Positions 52,388 to 61,942 of a DNA stretch of 64,000 nt are shown piece after piece (within the stretch, counting starts at the first letter, position 1; each line of letters starts with the position of its first letter). The notes beneath the pieces are model-generated. The model saw nothing but the letters and a program-made list of their open reading frames with translations, ran no database searches and had not been told where the DNA came from. A program made the translations under genes and the position numbers. Origin of the DNA: Actinoplanes aureus (GTDB lineage Bacteria; Actinomycetota; Actinomycetes; Mycobacteriales; Micromonosporaceae); NCBI RefSeq assembly GCF_015704865.1, contig NZ_JADQTO010000002.1:62001-126000 (forward strand), written 5' to 3'.

Positions 52388-54822
52388 GCGTTCCTCCGGA
52401 GCACCCGGCGCGCCCGCCTGGGAAGGGCCGCCATCGGGCTCCCGACAGCGACGCGCAGACCGCGTACATTCCCCGGATCTCCGACGCCTCGCCGGACGGC
52501 GTACCCGGCGGGCCGCTGGCGTCCCCGGTCGGCCCGGGCGGCAACGTCGACCCCGGCCCGCCGCGTCCGCCGGCCCCGGAAGCGGCGATCGGACCGGACG
52601 AGGCGAGCACCGCGGCGGCCGCCCGGCGGCGGTCAGCCCCGCCCGCCTTCCCGGCGGGCACGGACACGCCTTCCGGCGCCGCTGCGCCGGGCGCCCGGGG
52701 CGCGGCTGCCCACTCCGAGCCGTCCGATCCGGGGGTCGCGGATGCGTGGCGGTCGCCGCAACCCGCGCGCGGATTCCCTGGTGATCCGGGGCGCGCCGCT
52801 TCGCAGCCGGGTGCGGGTTTCCCCGGCGCCGAGTGGCCCGCGCGCAACCGTCCGGCGGAACCTCCGCCGAACGGAACCACCGCCTGGCCGCCGACGGCCG
52901 CACCGGAACCCTTTGGATCATCGCCCAGTGCTTCCGCCATGCCTCGCGCCTGGAGTGAAGGCCCCGGCGCGACGGCCGCGCCGCAAGGCCGCGATGCCGG
53001 CCGGGACAGGACGGGAGCGCCTGGGGACACGCCGGCGCCGGACAGCGCGAGCGCTGCGGGCCGTCCGCCTGGTCGGCCCGGCGTCGGTCGGCCCGGCTGG
53101 GGGACAGTCCCGGCGAACAGCCCGGATCCCGCTCAGAAAGGCTGGGCACACGCCCCGGAAACCACCGTAAATGCCTCTCAGGCCGGCTGGGAGGGTCCAG
53201 CCGGGCAGGGTGGCGGTCAAGGGACCCTTCCAGGCCATAGCGGCCGGGAGAACGGCTCCGGCACGCCTGCGGGCGGTAGCGGCTGGGGCAGCGGCGCGAC
53301 GCCCCCCTCAGGCGGCAGCGGCTGGGAGCGCGCGGCCGACTCCGGCACGCAGTCTTGGCTTCCCGCCAGCCAGCGGACCGCCCCGTGGTCCCCGGCGGGC
53401 ACCGATGCGCCACGCCGGCCGGCCGGCACTTGGCCGCATGCGGGCGCCGACACACCCGGCGGCCGACCCGAACCCTCCTGGCCCCAACCAGGCACCGACA
53501 CTCCCGGCGGTCGACTTGAGGCCTCCTGGCCCCAACCAGGCACCGACACACCCAGCGGCCGACCCGAACCCTCCTGGCCCCAGCCAGCCGCCGAAGCACG
53601 GGGCGGCCGGCCGGAGTCCTCCTGGCCCCAGCCAAGCACCGACACACCCGGCGGCCGACCCGAATCCTCCTGGCCCCAGCCAGGCACCGGCACACCCGGC
53701 GGCCGACCTGAGGCCTCCTGGCCCCCGGCCGGCCCGGACGGAACCCGAGCGGTACCGAACGTTCCCGGAAACCCGTCGACCGCCGGACCGACGCGGGATC
53801 CCAGCGCAACCGCTGTCATCCGTACCATCGATGCTCCGACCAGCGTGCTGCCCACCGTGCCGAGCGGAACGCCGGCACCGGGCGGCACCCCGATTGCGCC
53901 GGGCGCGGCGGCCCAGGCCGCGCGTGCCGAGGCCGGGCCGGATGTCGCGCTCGGTGCCGCCTCCGTGGCCGCCACCGCGACTCCCGCGATCCGCCCCGGC
54001 GGCCCGGACGACGCCGACCCGGTGGCCGACGCCGCCGAACCCGTCAAGCCGAAGCGCGGCGAGCGGGTGGTCAAGCTGAGGCCGGAGCAGACCGAGGAGG
54101 GATACAAGAGCGTCTACTCGGAGCTGACCCGCCCGACACTCGGCTCCCGGATCCGGACCGGCATCCGCACCTCCGGCGAAGTAATGATCACTTTCGGTCT
54201 GGTGGTGCTGCTCTTCGCCGGATACCAGGTGTTCGGCAACTCGGCCGCGGTGCAGAACGAGCAGGACGACCTGGCCCAGGAACTGGATCAGGCCTGGGCC
54301 GATCCGACCGTGGCGCCGCCCGCGAGCAGCAACGTGAAGGCTCCGAAGGCGCCGAAGGACGGCCTGGTCGGCCGCCTCTACATCCCGAAGTTCGACAAGA
54401 AGTGGGTGGTCGTCGACGGCGTGCAGCCCGACGACATCCGGTACGCGCCGGGCCACTACCCGGAGACCGCGCAGCCCGGCGAGGTCGGCAACTTCTCGAT
54501 CGCCGGCCACCGCATCAAGAAGATCTTCTGGCGTCTCGACGAGCTCGTCGACGGCGACGTGATCGGCGTGGAGACCAGGGAGAACTGGTACGTCTACCGG
54601 GTCTACGACCTGGAGGTCGTCAAGCCGCACCAGGTCGAGGTCGTCGCTCCGGTGCCCGGCCGGCCCAAGGCGAAACCGTCGAAGGCGCTGCTCACCCTGA
54701 CCACCTGCAACCCGAAGTTCAACAACTACGAGCGGCTGATCGTGCACGCCGAACTGGCCGGCACGGTCCCGCGCGACCAGACGCTGCCGGATGCCGGCAT
54801 GCCGGCGGAGATCAAGGCCTGA
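52384..54822 (+). CDS. srtE: Class E sortase with ~590-residue disordered arm
   Basis: 812 aa, about three times a usual SrtE. Residues 1-~560 are Pro/Gly/Ala/Thr-rich and disordered, with seven 16-residue repeats of the type [15 protein letters not shown] (DNA 48-bp units, ~53440-53730). After a basic patch comes one TM helix (~600-617) and the sortase domain. Its catalytic His is in SIAGHR (~709), Cys in TLTTC (~775) and Arg in YERLIV (~784). It cuts LAXTG-type signals and links proteins to the wall; class E sortases act on proteins such as chaplins or pili in actinobacteria. The gene overlaps the DUF881 gene and precedes a small membrane protein. Confidence 0.92.
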   Translation: MSVPPEHPARPPGKGRHRAPDSDAQTAYIPRISDASPDGVPGGPLASPVGPGGNVDPGPPRPPAPEAAIGPDEASTAAAARRRSAPPAFPAGTDTPSGAAAPGARGAAAHSEPSDPGVADAWRSPQPARGFPGDPGRAASQPGAGFPGAEWPARNRPAEPPPNGTTAWPPTAAPEPFGSSPSASAMPRAWSEGPGATAAPQGRDAGRDRTGAPGDTPAPDSASAAGRPPGRPGVGRPGWGTVPANSPDPAQKGWAHAPETTVNASQAGWEGPAGQGGGQGTLPGHSGRENGSGTPAGGSGWGSGATPPSGGSGWERAADSGTQSWLPASQRTAPWSPAGTDAPRRPAGTWPHAGADTPGGRPEPSWPQPGTDTPGGRLEASWPQPGTDTPSGRPEPSWPQPAAEARGGRPESSWPQPSTDTPGGRPESSWPQPGTGTPGGRPEASWPPAGPDGTRAVPNVPGNPSTAGPTRDPSATAVIRTIDAPTSVLPTVPSGTPAPGGTPIAPGAAAQAARAEAGPDVALGAASVAATATPAIRPGGPDDADPVADAAEPVKPKRGERVVKLRPEQTEEGYKSVYSELTRPTLGSRIRTGIRTSGEVMITFGLVVLLFAGYQVFGNSAAVQNEQDDLAQELDQAWADPTVAPPASSNVKAPKAPKDGLVGRLYIPKFDKKWVVVDGVQPDDIRYAPGHYPETAQPGEVGNFSIAGHRIKKIFWRLDELVDGDVIGVETRENWYVYRVYDLEVVKPHQVEVVAPVPGRPKAKPSKALLTLTTCNPKFNNYERLIVHAELAGTVPRDQTLPDAGMPAEIKA
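53440..53730 (+). repeat. 48-bp tandem repeats in srtE
   Basis: About six to seven in-frame units coding [15 protein letters not shown](P/A/S). Units 1-3 and 5-6 are almost identical; one unit ([16 protein letters not shown]) has diverged. Confidence 0.85.
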
Positions 54823-54823
54823 C

Positions 54824-55105
54824 ATGTACGCGTGGATCTGGCGCAAGCTCCCGGGTGCCGTCTGGAGCAAGCTGACCCTGTCCCTGGTGCTGATCACCGC
54901 GGTCGGGGCGCTGCTCTGGTACGTGGTCTTCCCCTGGGCCACACCGCTCCTGCCGTTCGACGACGTGCAGGTCGAGGCCGGCACTGAACAGGTGGATTCA
55001 GATTCGGTCATCCCCGGTGGCAGCGCGGCCCCGGACGCCGAGGCACCGGACGAGATTCCCTACAGCGTGACCTCCAACCACCCCGACCCGAGCCCCAGCA
55101 GGTGA
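54824..55105 (+). CDS. Small single-TM membrane protein behind srtE
   Basis: 93 aa from the ATG at 54824, 1 nt after the srtE stop. N-terminal basic segment WIWRKLPGAVWSK, one TM helix (LTLSLVLITAVGALLWYVVF) and an acidic Pro/Ser outside tail (EAGTEQVDSDSVIPGG ... PDPSPSR). A protein of this kind sits at this spot in other actinobacteria. Function unknown; perhaps a partner of the sortase or of pabA's neighbours. Confidence 0.85.
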   Translation: MYAWIWRKLPGAVWSKLTLSLVLITAVGALLWYVVFPWATPLLPFDDVQVEAGTEQVDSDSVIPGGSAAPDAEAPDEIPYSVTSNHPDPSPSR

Positions 55106-55109
55106 TGGC

Positions 55110-55760
55110 GTGCGCATTCTGGTGATCGACAATTACGACTCATTCGTCTTCAACCTGGTCCAGTACCTCGGCCAGCTCGGCGCGGACTGCGAGGTGCGGC
55201 GCAACGACGAGATCTCGGTCGCCGACGTCGGCACCTTCGGTGCCGCCGGGATCCTGCTTTCGCCCGGCCCGGGCGAGCCGACGCGCGCCGGGATCATGAT
55301 GGAAGTGATCAAGGAGTACGCCGGAAAGGTCCCGATGTTCGGCGTCTGCCTCGGTCACCAGGCGATCGGGGCCGCGTTCGGTGCGACCGTGACCCGAGCA
55401 CCGGAGCTGCTGCACGGCAAGACCTCCGAGGTGCACCACAAGGGTGAGGGTGTGCTGGCCGGGCTGCCGGAGCCGTTCACCGCGACGCGGTACCACTCGC
55501 TCGCGGTCCTGCCGGAGACGCTGCCGGACGAGATCGAAGTGACCGGGCGTACCGAGTCGGGTGTGGTGATGGCGATGCGGCACCGGGAGCTGCCGATCGA
55601 GGGTGTGCAGTTCCACCCGGAGTCGGTGCTGACCGAGGGCGGGCACACCATGCTGGCGAACTGGCTCGCCTCCTGCGGTCTGCCGTCGGCGCTGGAGAAG
55701 GCCCCGGCCCTGGCAGCCGAGGTGGAGGCGCGCCGGCGTTCAGCTTTCGTCACCGCTTAA
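55110..55760 (+). CDS. pabA: Glutamine amidotransferase, PabA/TrpG type
   Basis: 216 aa from a GTG. Class I glutamine amidotransferase: DNYDSFVFNL, LSPGPGEPTRAG, catalytic Cys in GVCLGHQAIGAAFG, HGKTSEVHHKGEGV and the His/Glu pair in GVQFHPESVLTEGG. It supplies ammonia to a PabB or TrpE partner that is not in this window. The position between srtE and pknB is the conserved actinobacterial one, where it is called trpG or pabA. PabA versus TrpG cannot be decided from sequence alone. Confidence 0.9.
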   Translation: MRILVIDNYDSFVFNLVQYLGQLGADCEVRRNDEISVADVGTFGAAGILLSPGPGEPTRAGIMMEVIKEYAGKVPMFGVCLGHQAIGAAFGATVTRAPELLHGKTSEVHHKGEGVLAGLPEPFTATRYHSLAVLPETLPDEIEVTGRTESGVVMAMRHRELPIEGVQFHPESVLTEGGHTMLANWLASCGLPSALEKAPALAAEVEARRRSAFVTA

Positions 55761-55770
55761 CCGGCAGAAA

Positions 55771-55814
55771 TGGCAGGAGCTGCCGACCGTAGATCTGGTC
55801 GGCAGCTCCTGCCA
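55771..55814. terminator. Terminator between pabA and pknB
   Basis: Perfect 18-bp stem TGGCAGGAGCTGCCGACC / GGTCGGCAGCTCCTGCCA with 8-nt loop, between two convergent operons. Confidence 0.93.
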
Positions 55815-55825
55815 TAACTTGCGGG

Positions 55826-57577
55826 CTAATTTTCGCCCGGCGGCTCGCTCGGGTCGCCGGAGGGCGGCGTGCTCGGGTCCGTTTCCTCGCCGACGATGGT
55901 GAGGACGACCGTCTCGCCCTTCTCGACCTTCTTGCCCGCCTTCACGCTCTGCTTGACGACCTGGCCGGGGCTGCCCTGCTCCCCGTTCGTCGCCAGCTCG
56001 GTCGACGGGGTGAGGCCCTTCTCCTCGAGCAGTGCGGAGGCGACCTCCACCGACTTGCCGACCAGGTTGGGGACCTCCACCAGGTTGCCCCGGGAGACCT
56101 CCACCGTGATCTCGGTGCCGGGGTCGACCTCCTGGCCTTCCTTCTCGACCTTGAGGACCTGGCCCTTCGGCTGGGCCGAGTTCACCTCGCGGATGACCGG
56201 CTTGAGGCCACGGTCCCGCAGAGCGGCCTCGGCCGCGGCCTGCGTGCCACCGTCGAGACCCTCCGGGACCTCGACGGGCTCGGGAGCGTTGCAGACCGTG
56301 TAGCTGACGGTCTGGTTCGGCTCCACCGCGGCACCTTGCTGCGGATCCTGGGCGATGATCTTCCCGTCGCAGTCCTTGTCGACCGTCGGATCCTGTGGCT
56401 GCCCTGTCAGCTGCACCTTGGCCAGCTCGGCCTTCGCCTCGTCGGCGGTGAGACCGACCAATGTCGGCATCGCCACCGTCTGCGGATCAGTGGGGGTGTT
56501 GTCGTTGTCCCGGTTGCTCAGCGCCAGTGCGACGCCCAGGACCACCACCACCAGGAAGGCGAGCCCGGCCAGCGCGGCCAAGACCCAGGACGACTTGTTC
56601 TCCGGCTTTCGCGGCGCCACCGCGGCCGGGACCGGCCGCTGCACGGTGGTGGCGCCCTGCGGCTGCCACTGGCCAGCGCCGGTCATCGCCACGGTCTCGG
56701 CCTGGCTCATCACCGGCGTGGCCATCACCGGACGGCCGGAGACCGCGCGCAGTGCGTCGGCACGCATCTCCTGGGCGCTCTGGTAACGGTTCAGCGGGTT
56801 CTTCGCGAGTGCCTTCAGCACGATCGCGTCGACTTCCGGCGGGATGTCCCGGCTGATCGAGCTCGGCGTGCGCGGGTCCTCCCGGACGTGCTGGTAGGCC
56901 ACGCTGACCGGGCTGTCACCGACGAACGGCGGGTGCCCGATGACCAGCTCGAAGAGGACGCAGCCGGCCGCATACACATCGGAGCGCGCGTCGACGGACT
57001 CGCCGCGCGCCTGCTCCGGGGAGAGGTACTGAGCCGTACCGATCACCGCGCTGGTCTGGGTCATCGTGGTGGCACCGCTGGCCAGTGCCCGGGCGATGCC
57101 GAAGTCCATCACCTTGACCTGGCCGTTCTGCGTGATCATCACGTTGCCGGGCTTGATGTCCCGGTGGATGATCCCGTGCCGGTGGCTGAACTCCAGCGCG
57201 GCGCAGATGTCGGCGATCATCTCCAGCGCGCGACGTGGCTGGAGGCGCTGCTCCTGGGCGAGGACCTCCTTGAGCGTCCGCCCGTTGACGAACTCCATCA
57301 CGATGAACGGGAGCTTCTCGCCGGTGGCCGACACCTCTTCGCCGGTGTCGTAGACGGCGACGATCGCCGGGTGGTTCAGCGCGGCGGAGTTCTGTGCCTC
57401 ACGGCGGAACCGCTCCTGGAACGTGGCGTCGCGGGCCAGGTCGGTGCGGAGCATCTTGATGGCCACGTCACGGCCGAGGCGCAGATCGCGTCCGCGGTGC
57501 ACCTCCGCCATGCCGCCATAGCCGAGAAGCTCGCCGACCTGGTACCTGCCACCGAGCAGGCGGGCCTGCGCCGTCAT
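55826..57577 (-). CDS. pknB: Serine/threonine kinase PknB with PASTA domains
   Basis: 583 aa. Kinase domain ~1-275 (GYGGMAEVHRGRD glycine loop, AIKML Lys, catalytic HRDIKPGNVM, DFGIAR, and an activation loop with TTMTQTSAVIGTAQYLSPEQ). One TM helix ~333-355 and then three PASTA domains, one fewer than in M. tuberculosis PknB. PASTA-1 holds two cysteines (KDCDGK, YTVCNA) that can form a disulfide. The C-terminal tail is PSTPPSGDPSEPPGEN. It senses muropeptide/lipid II and controls wall growth and division. The ATG overlaps pknA (ATGA). Confidence 0.96.
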   Translation of the reverse strand: MTAQARLLGGRYQVGELLGYGGMAEVHRGRDLRLGRDVAIKMLRTDLARDATFQERFRREAQNSAALNHPAIVAVYDTGEEVSATGEKLPFIVMEFVNGRTLKEVLAQEQRLQPRRALEMIADICAALEFSHRHGIIHRDIKPGNVMITQNGQVKVMDFGIARALASGATTMTQTSAVIGTAQYLSPEQARGESVDARSDVYAAGCVLFELVIGHPPFVGDSPVSVAYQHVREDPRTPSSISRDIPPEVDAIVLKALAKNPLNRYQSAQEMRADALRAVSGRPVMATPVMSQAETVAMTGAGQWQPQGATTVQRPVPAAVAPRKPENKSSWVLAALAGLAFLVVVVLGVALALSNRDNDNTPTDPQTVAMPTLVGLTADEAKAELAKVQLTGQPQDPTVDKDCDGKIIAQDPQQGAAVEPNQTVSYTVCNAPEPVEVPEGLDGGTQAAAEAALRDRGLKPVIREVNSAQPKGQVLKVEKEGQEVDPGTEITVEVSRGNLVEVPNLVGKSVEVASALLEEKGLTPSTELATNGEQGSPGQVVKQSVKAGKKVEKGETVVLTIVGEETDPSTPPSGDPSEPPGEN

Positions 57578-58911
57578 AACGTCTGTCGTCCTTCGTTAGG
57601 TCGGATCGAGCCGAGCTGGGCATCGGCTTTCATAAGACGGTACGACGCCACCAACACTGGGTCAGCGACCACGTCCGAGCGGAGGATAGCCGCAGAGCTG
57701 CTGTGATAGCCCAGCGTGTTGCTTGCGGCGGGAGTGCCGTTGCCATGTCGTAACAGGAACGAGATGACCCCGGCGCAGAGCAGGACGAGAAGAGCCAGCA
57801 CCACGGCCAGTACGACCAGGACCTGCCGGCCGAAGGTGCTCTCCGGCTTGGCGGCCGGCGTGGCCTGCGGCGGGTAGGCATTGACCGGCGCCCCCGACTG
57901 CGGCCGGTACGACGGCGGCATCGGGGACGGTGGCGCGGACGGCACCGAGGCGGCACCCCGGGCTCCGGAGACCGGACGCGGCACCGAGGCGCGGGCGGCG
58001 GCACCGGACTGGGGACGGGACGGCGCGGGGCTGGTCGGGCGTGCCGTACGAGCCGGCTGGTGTGGCTGAGCGACCGGCTGTTGCACCGCGGTGGTCAGGG
58101 ACGACGCGGCCTGGCGGGCCACGGTCGCCATCGCCGAGGCACTCGGCCAGCGGGCGGACGGATCCTTGGACATGGCGCGATCCACAATGGCGCGGACGGC
58201 GGGTGGGATGTCGCCGGGCAGCGGCCGCGGGTTCTCCCGGACGTGCTTCATCGCGATCTCGATCGGGGTCGCCCCGTCGAACGGCCGATGCCCGGAGAGG
58301 CACTGGTACGCGACGACGCCCAGGGCGTACACATCGGATGCCGGCGTGGCGACGTCCCCGGAGGCCTGCTCCGGGGAGATGTATGACGCCGTGCCGAGCA
58401 CTGCCCCGGCAACGGTGAGCTGACCGACCAGTGCCGAGCGGGCGATGCCGAAGTCCGTCAGAACCAGGGTGCCGTTCGGGCGTACCAGAAGGTTTCCGGG
58501 TTTGACGTCGCGGTGCACGATGCCGTTCGCGTGCGCGGCCTGCAGCGCGTCGGCCGCCTGCGCGACAAGCGCCATGGTGCGTGCCGGCGTCAGCCGGCCC
58601 ACCCTGCTCAGCGTGCGGGAGAGGGCGTCGCCCTCGACGTACTCCATGACCAGGAACGCCAGTTGCTGGTCGCTGCCGTAGTCGTAGACGTCCACGACTC
58701 CCGGGTGGTTGATGGTGGCCATGGTCCGCGCCTCGCCGCGGAACCGTTCGGCGAAACCCGGCTCGTCGAGGAGCGCGGGCAGCAGGATCTTGACCGCGAC
58801 GGTACGGCCCAGCACCTCGTCGGTGCCGCGCCAGACGTCGCCCATGCCGCCGCCGGCGATCCGCTCCTCCAAGCGGTACCGCCCACCGAGCGTGACCCCC
58901 GGGCGGATCAT
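57574..58911 (-). CDS. pknA: Serine/threonine kinase PknA
   Basis: 445 aa. Kinase domain ~1-270 (GGGMGDVWRG, AVKILLP, HRDVKPGNLLV, DFGIARS, GTASYISPEQASG), followed by a ~100-residue Pro/Ala/Ser juxtamembrane region, one TM helix (VLVVLAVVLALLVLLCAGVI) and a short ~45-residue outside tail without PASTA. Works with PknB on division and wall enzymes. Stop overlaps pknB start; it begins 1 nt after the pbpA stop. Confidence 0.95.
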   Translation of the reverse strand: MIRPGVTLGGRYRLEERIAGGGMGDVWRGTDEVLGRTVAVKILLPALLDEPGFAERFRGEARTMATINHPGVVDVYDYGSDQQLAFLVMEYVEGDALSRTLSRVGRLTPARTMALVAQAADALQAAHANGIVHRDVKPGNLLVRPNGTLVLTDFGIARSALVGQLTVAGAVLGTASYISPEQASGDVATPASDVYALGVVAYQCLSGHRPFDGATPIEIAMKHVRENPRPLPGDIPPAVRAIVDRAMSKDPSARWPSASAMATVARQAASSLTTAVQQPVAQPHQPARTARPTSPAPSRPQSGAAARASVPRPVSGARGAASVPSAPPSPMPPSYRPQSGAPVNAYPPQATPAAKPESTFGRQVLVVLAVVLALLVLLCAGVISFLLRHGNGTPAASNTLGYHSSSAAILRSDVVADPVLVASYRLMKADAQLGSIRPNEGRQTL

Positions 58912-58912
58912 G

Positions 58913-60415
58913 TCAGTCCCCTCCCTGGCCCGCCGCGGCCTTCATGATGAGCCCGGCGATCCGGGCAGCCTCGGCGCTGGGGCTGCGGCTACCGGGCACG
59001 TTCTCCAGCATGACGCAGACTGCCGAAACCGCCTCGCCCTTGGAGTTGAACGCGAAACCGATGAACCAGCCATGGTTGTCCGCGTCCTCCGCGTTCTGGG
59101 CCGTTCCGGTCTTGCCGCCGACGGTGAAGTCGTCGATCCGCGCGTTCTTGCCGGTGCCGTTCTCCACGACACTGACCATCATGTCCTTCAGGTCAGCCGC
59201 GACGTTCGACGGGATCGGGTCGCGCAGCTTCTCCGGCTCAACCGTGTAGATCGTCCGCCGGTCCGGGCCGAGCAGCTTCTGCACCAGGTAGGGCCGCATC
59301 TGCTTGCCGCCGTTGGCCACCGTGGCGGCGATCATCGCGCCCTGCAACGGAGTCATCCGGACGTCCCGCTGGCCGAGCGACGACTGCGCCAGCGCGGCCT
59401 TGTCGGTGCTGCCGTCCGGGTTCGCGATCTCACCGGTACGGCTGGCCGCGACCGTGAGTCCGGAGTTGCTCTCCAGGTTGGCGACCTTGAGCGTCTCGTC
59501 CTCGAAACCGAAGGCCTTCGCGGTCTCCTTGACCTTGTCGGCACCGAGCTGCACACCGAGCCGCGCGAAAGCGGTGTTGCAGCTGGTGGTCAGGGCCTCC
59601 TTGAGAGTGACCTGGCTGGAGGGGCACACCTCGTCCGCCGAGTTCCGGATGGTCGCGCCGCCCTCGCGGTACTCGCTGCCGGCCTGGATTTCGCTGGCCG
59701 TCGTGAAGTTGTTCTGCAGGGCCGCCGCCGAGACGATCACCTTGAAGACCGAGCCGGGCGGCAGGGTCGTCGCCACCGACCGGTTCAGCAGCGGCTGTTC
59801 CTTGTCCTTGTTGAGCTTCTCGTACGCCTTCGCGGCCGTTCCGACATCGTGGCTGACCAGCGGGTTCGGGTCGAAGCTCGGCATCGAGACCATCGCTTGG
59901 ACCGCACCGGTACGCGGATCGATCGCGACGGCCGCGCCCCGCTTGGCACCCCGCTCGTTCTCGGTCATCTGCTTCCAGGCCACCTGCTGAGCCTTGGTGC
60001 TCAGCGAGAGCAGCACGTTTCCGCCGCCGGGCTCGTCCCCGGTGAACATGTTGCTGAGCCGGTCCGCGAACAGCTTGTCGCTGGCACCGGAGAGGAACTC
60101 GTTCTCACTCGCCTCGATACCGGACGCACCCAGGTTGACCGGCTTGTACCCGAGGATCGGCGCGTAGATCTCCTTCTCCGGGTAGACACGCAGGTACTTG
60201 AGCTGGTCGTCGGTCTCCTTGTTCTGAGCGAGCGACTTGCCGTCGGCCTCGATACCGCCGCGAGGACTCTCGTACTCGGCGATCGTCACGCGGTCGTTGT
60301 AGTAGTGGGTGCGGTACTCGTCGGCCTTGTAGGCCTGGATCCAGTTCAGGTTGGCGAAGACGAGACCAAACAGGACGAAGATCACCACACCAGCGCGGCG
60401 GAGGGGTGCGTTCAC
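58913..60415 (-). CDS. pbpA: Penicillin-binding protein PbpA (class B transpeptidase)
   Basis: 500 aa. One N-terminal TM anchor (~8-25), a dimerisation domain, then the transpeptidase domain with catalytic SxxK = SVFK (Ser222), SCN (278-280) and KTG (435-437, in VGGKTGTAQ). It cross-links septal/side-wall peptidoglycan and is a known PknB substrate in mycobacteria. Overlaps the end of the rodA/ftsW gene by 4 nt (ATGA) and is followed by pknA. Confidence 0.95.
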   Translation of the reverse strand: MNAPLRRAGVVIFVLFGLVFANLNWIQAYKADEYRTHYYNDRVTIAEYESPRGGIEADGKSLAQNKETDDQLKYLRVYPEKEIYAPILGYKPVNLGASGIEASENEFLSGASDKLFADRLSNMFTGDEPGGGNVLLSLSTKAQQVAWKQMTENERGAKRGAAVAIDPRTGAVQAMVSMPSFDPNPLVSHDVGTAAKAYEKLNKDKEQPLLNRSVATTLPPGSVFKVIVSAAALQNNFTTASEIQAGSEYREGGATIRNSADEVCPSSQVTLKEALTTSCNTAFARLGVQLGADKVKETAKAFGFEDETLKVANLESNSGLTVAASRTGEIANPDGSTDKAALAQSSLGQRDVRMTPLQGAMIAATVANGGKQMRPYLVQKLLGPDRRTIYTVEPEKLRDPIPSNVAADLKDMMVSVVENGTGKNARIDDFTVGGKTGTAQNAEDADNHGWFIGFAFNSKGEAVSAVCVMLENVPGSRSPSAEAARIAGLIMKAAAGQGGD

Positions 60416-61914
60416 GGCTTGATCACCTCCGTCATGGCGCCGTGCAACTGGGTGGGTGCCTTCTTCGGGCCGCGCCGCTGCGGCTCACCTCCCGTGGCCG
60501 GACGCCGGGCGGCGTCCGAGATCCGCAACAGCATGGCGATGAGCAGCCAGTTCGCCATCAGCGAGGAACCACCCGCGGAGAGGAACGGAGTGGTCTGGCC
60601 GGTCAACGGGATGAGCCCGGTGATACCACCGAGAATGACGAAGACCTGCAGCCCGAGGGTGAAGGCCAGACCGCCGGCGACCAGCTTGCCGAACGAGTCC
60701 CGCACCGCGAGCGCGGCCCGCAGGCCTCGCTGCACGATCAACAGGTAGATCACCAGCAGCGCGGAGAGCCCGAAGAGGCCGATCTCCTCACCAAGCCCGG
60801 CGAAGATGAAGTCGGTACGTACTTCAGGCACCTCGCCCGGTGTGCCCGCACCCGGGCCGGTACCGAACAGACCGCCCGTGCCGAGACCGAGCAGGCTCTG
60901 CACCAACTGACCGCTACCGCCGACTCGCTGGTAGTTCTCGTCGTTGAACGGGTCGAGCCAGACCTCGGCACGGTCGTAGAAGTTGGCGAACGGCCCGCCC
61001 ACCGAGGCGCCCAGCAGGTATGCCACGTAGACGCCGCCGAAGAAGAGCAGCAGACCGATGATCAGCCAGCTGGCCCGCTCGGTGGCCACGTAGAGGGTGA
61101 CGACGAAGAGGCCGAAGTACAGCAGCGCGGTGCCCAGGTCCTTCTCGAAGACCAAGACCAGAAGGCTGAACAGCCACACCGTGAGCACCGGCCCGAGGTC
61201 CCGGCCACGCGGGAAGTCGATACCGAGGAACCGGTGGCTCGCCAGCGAGAGCACCTCACGCTTGCGGACCAGGTAGTACGCGAAGAACGAGACCAGGGCC
61301 AGCTTCGCGAACTCACCGGGCTGGATCGAGAACGAGCCGAACTTGATCCACAGCTTGGCGCCGTTCACCTCGGAAATGCTGGACGGCAGCACCGCCGGGA
61401 TCATCATCAGCACGATGCCGGCCAGGCCGAGGGTGTACGCGTACCGGGAAACGATCTTGTGATCACGCAGCAGCAGGAGCAACACCGCGGCCAGGATCAA
61501 CGCGATGAGCGTCCAGGCCAGCTGCCGGCCACCGGTGCCGGCGAAGATGCCCGGCTCGGCCTCCTTCTGGGCGATCGCCCGGGCGATGTCGAGCCGGCGC
61601 AGGAACGCCACCCCGATCCCGTTGATCAGCGCCACCGCCGGCAGCAGCACCGGGTCCGCGAATGGAGCGGTGAACCGGACCACCATGTGCAGGCCGAAGA
61701 AGAGGATGCTCAGCAGCGCGGCCGGCACCCAGAAGTTGGGCCGGAGCGCGCCGAACTGGTTCGCCTCCACGGTGATGCCGAAGACCAGCACGATCACCAT
61801 GGCGAACGCCAGCAGCCCGAGCTCGGCGTTGCGGCGTGTCTTCCACCCCGTCGGGATACGCGACATCTCGCCCGTGGAGGCGGGCGTGGGAGCCGGTACG
61901 GCGGGCGCGGTCAA
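60412..61914 (-). CDS. rodA: SEDS glycosyltransferase RodA/FtsW
   Basis: 500 aa with about ten to twelve TM helices. SEDS motifs: GSFSIQPGEFAKLALVSFFA (in parts) with the conserved Glu, FEKDLGTALLYFGLF, GQTTPFLSAGGSSLMANW near the end. It polymerises lipid II to glycan strands and works with the transpeptidase of the next gene (PbpA). In actinobacteria the copy of this cluster is called rodA (or ftsW-like). Overlaps pbpA by 4 nt. Confidence 0.95.
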   Translation of the reverse strand: MTAPAVPAPTPASTGEMSRIPTGWKTRRNAELGLLAFAMVIVLVFGITVEANQFGALRPNFWVPAALLSILFFGLHMVVRFTAPFADPVLLPAVALINGIGVAFLRRLDIARAIAQKEAEPGIFAGTGGRQLAWTLIALILAAVLLLLLRDHKIVSRYAYTLGLAGIVLMMIPAVLPSSISEVNGAKLWIKFGSFSIQPGEFAKLALVSFFAYYLVRKREVLSLASHRFLGIDFPRGRDLGPVLTVWLFSLLVLVFEKDLGTALLYFGLFVVTLYVATERASWLIIGLLLFFGGVYVAYLLGASVGGPFANFYDRAEVWLDPFNDENYQRVGGSGQLVQSLLGLGTGGLFGTGPGAGTPGEVPEVRTDFIFAGLGEEIGLFGLSALLVIYLLIVQRGLRAALAVRDSFGKLVAGGLAFTLGLQVFVILGGITGLIPLTGQTTPFLSAGGSSLMANWLLIAMLLRISDAARRPATGGEPQRRGPKKAPTQLHGAMTEVIKP

Positions 61915-61942
61915 GAAAAATCCCCAGACGTGTTGGCCGTGC

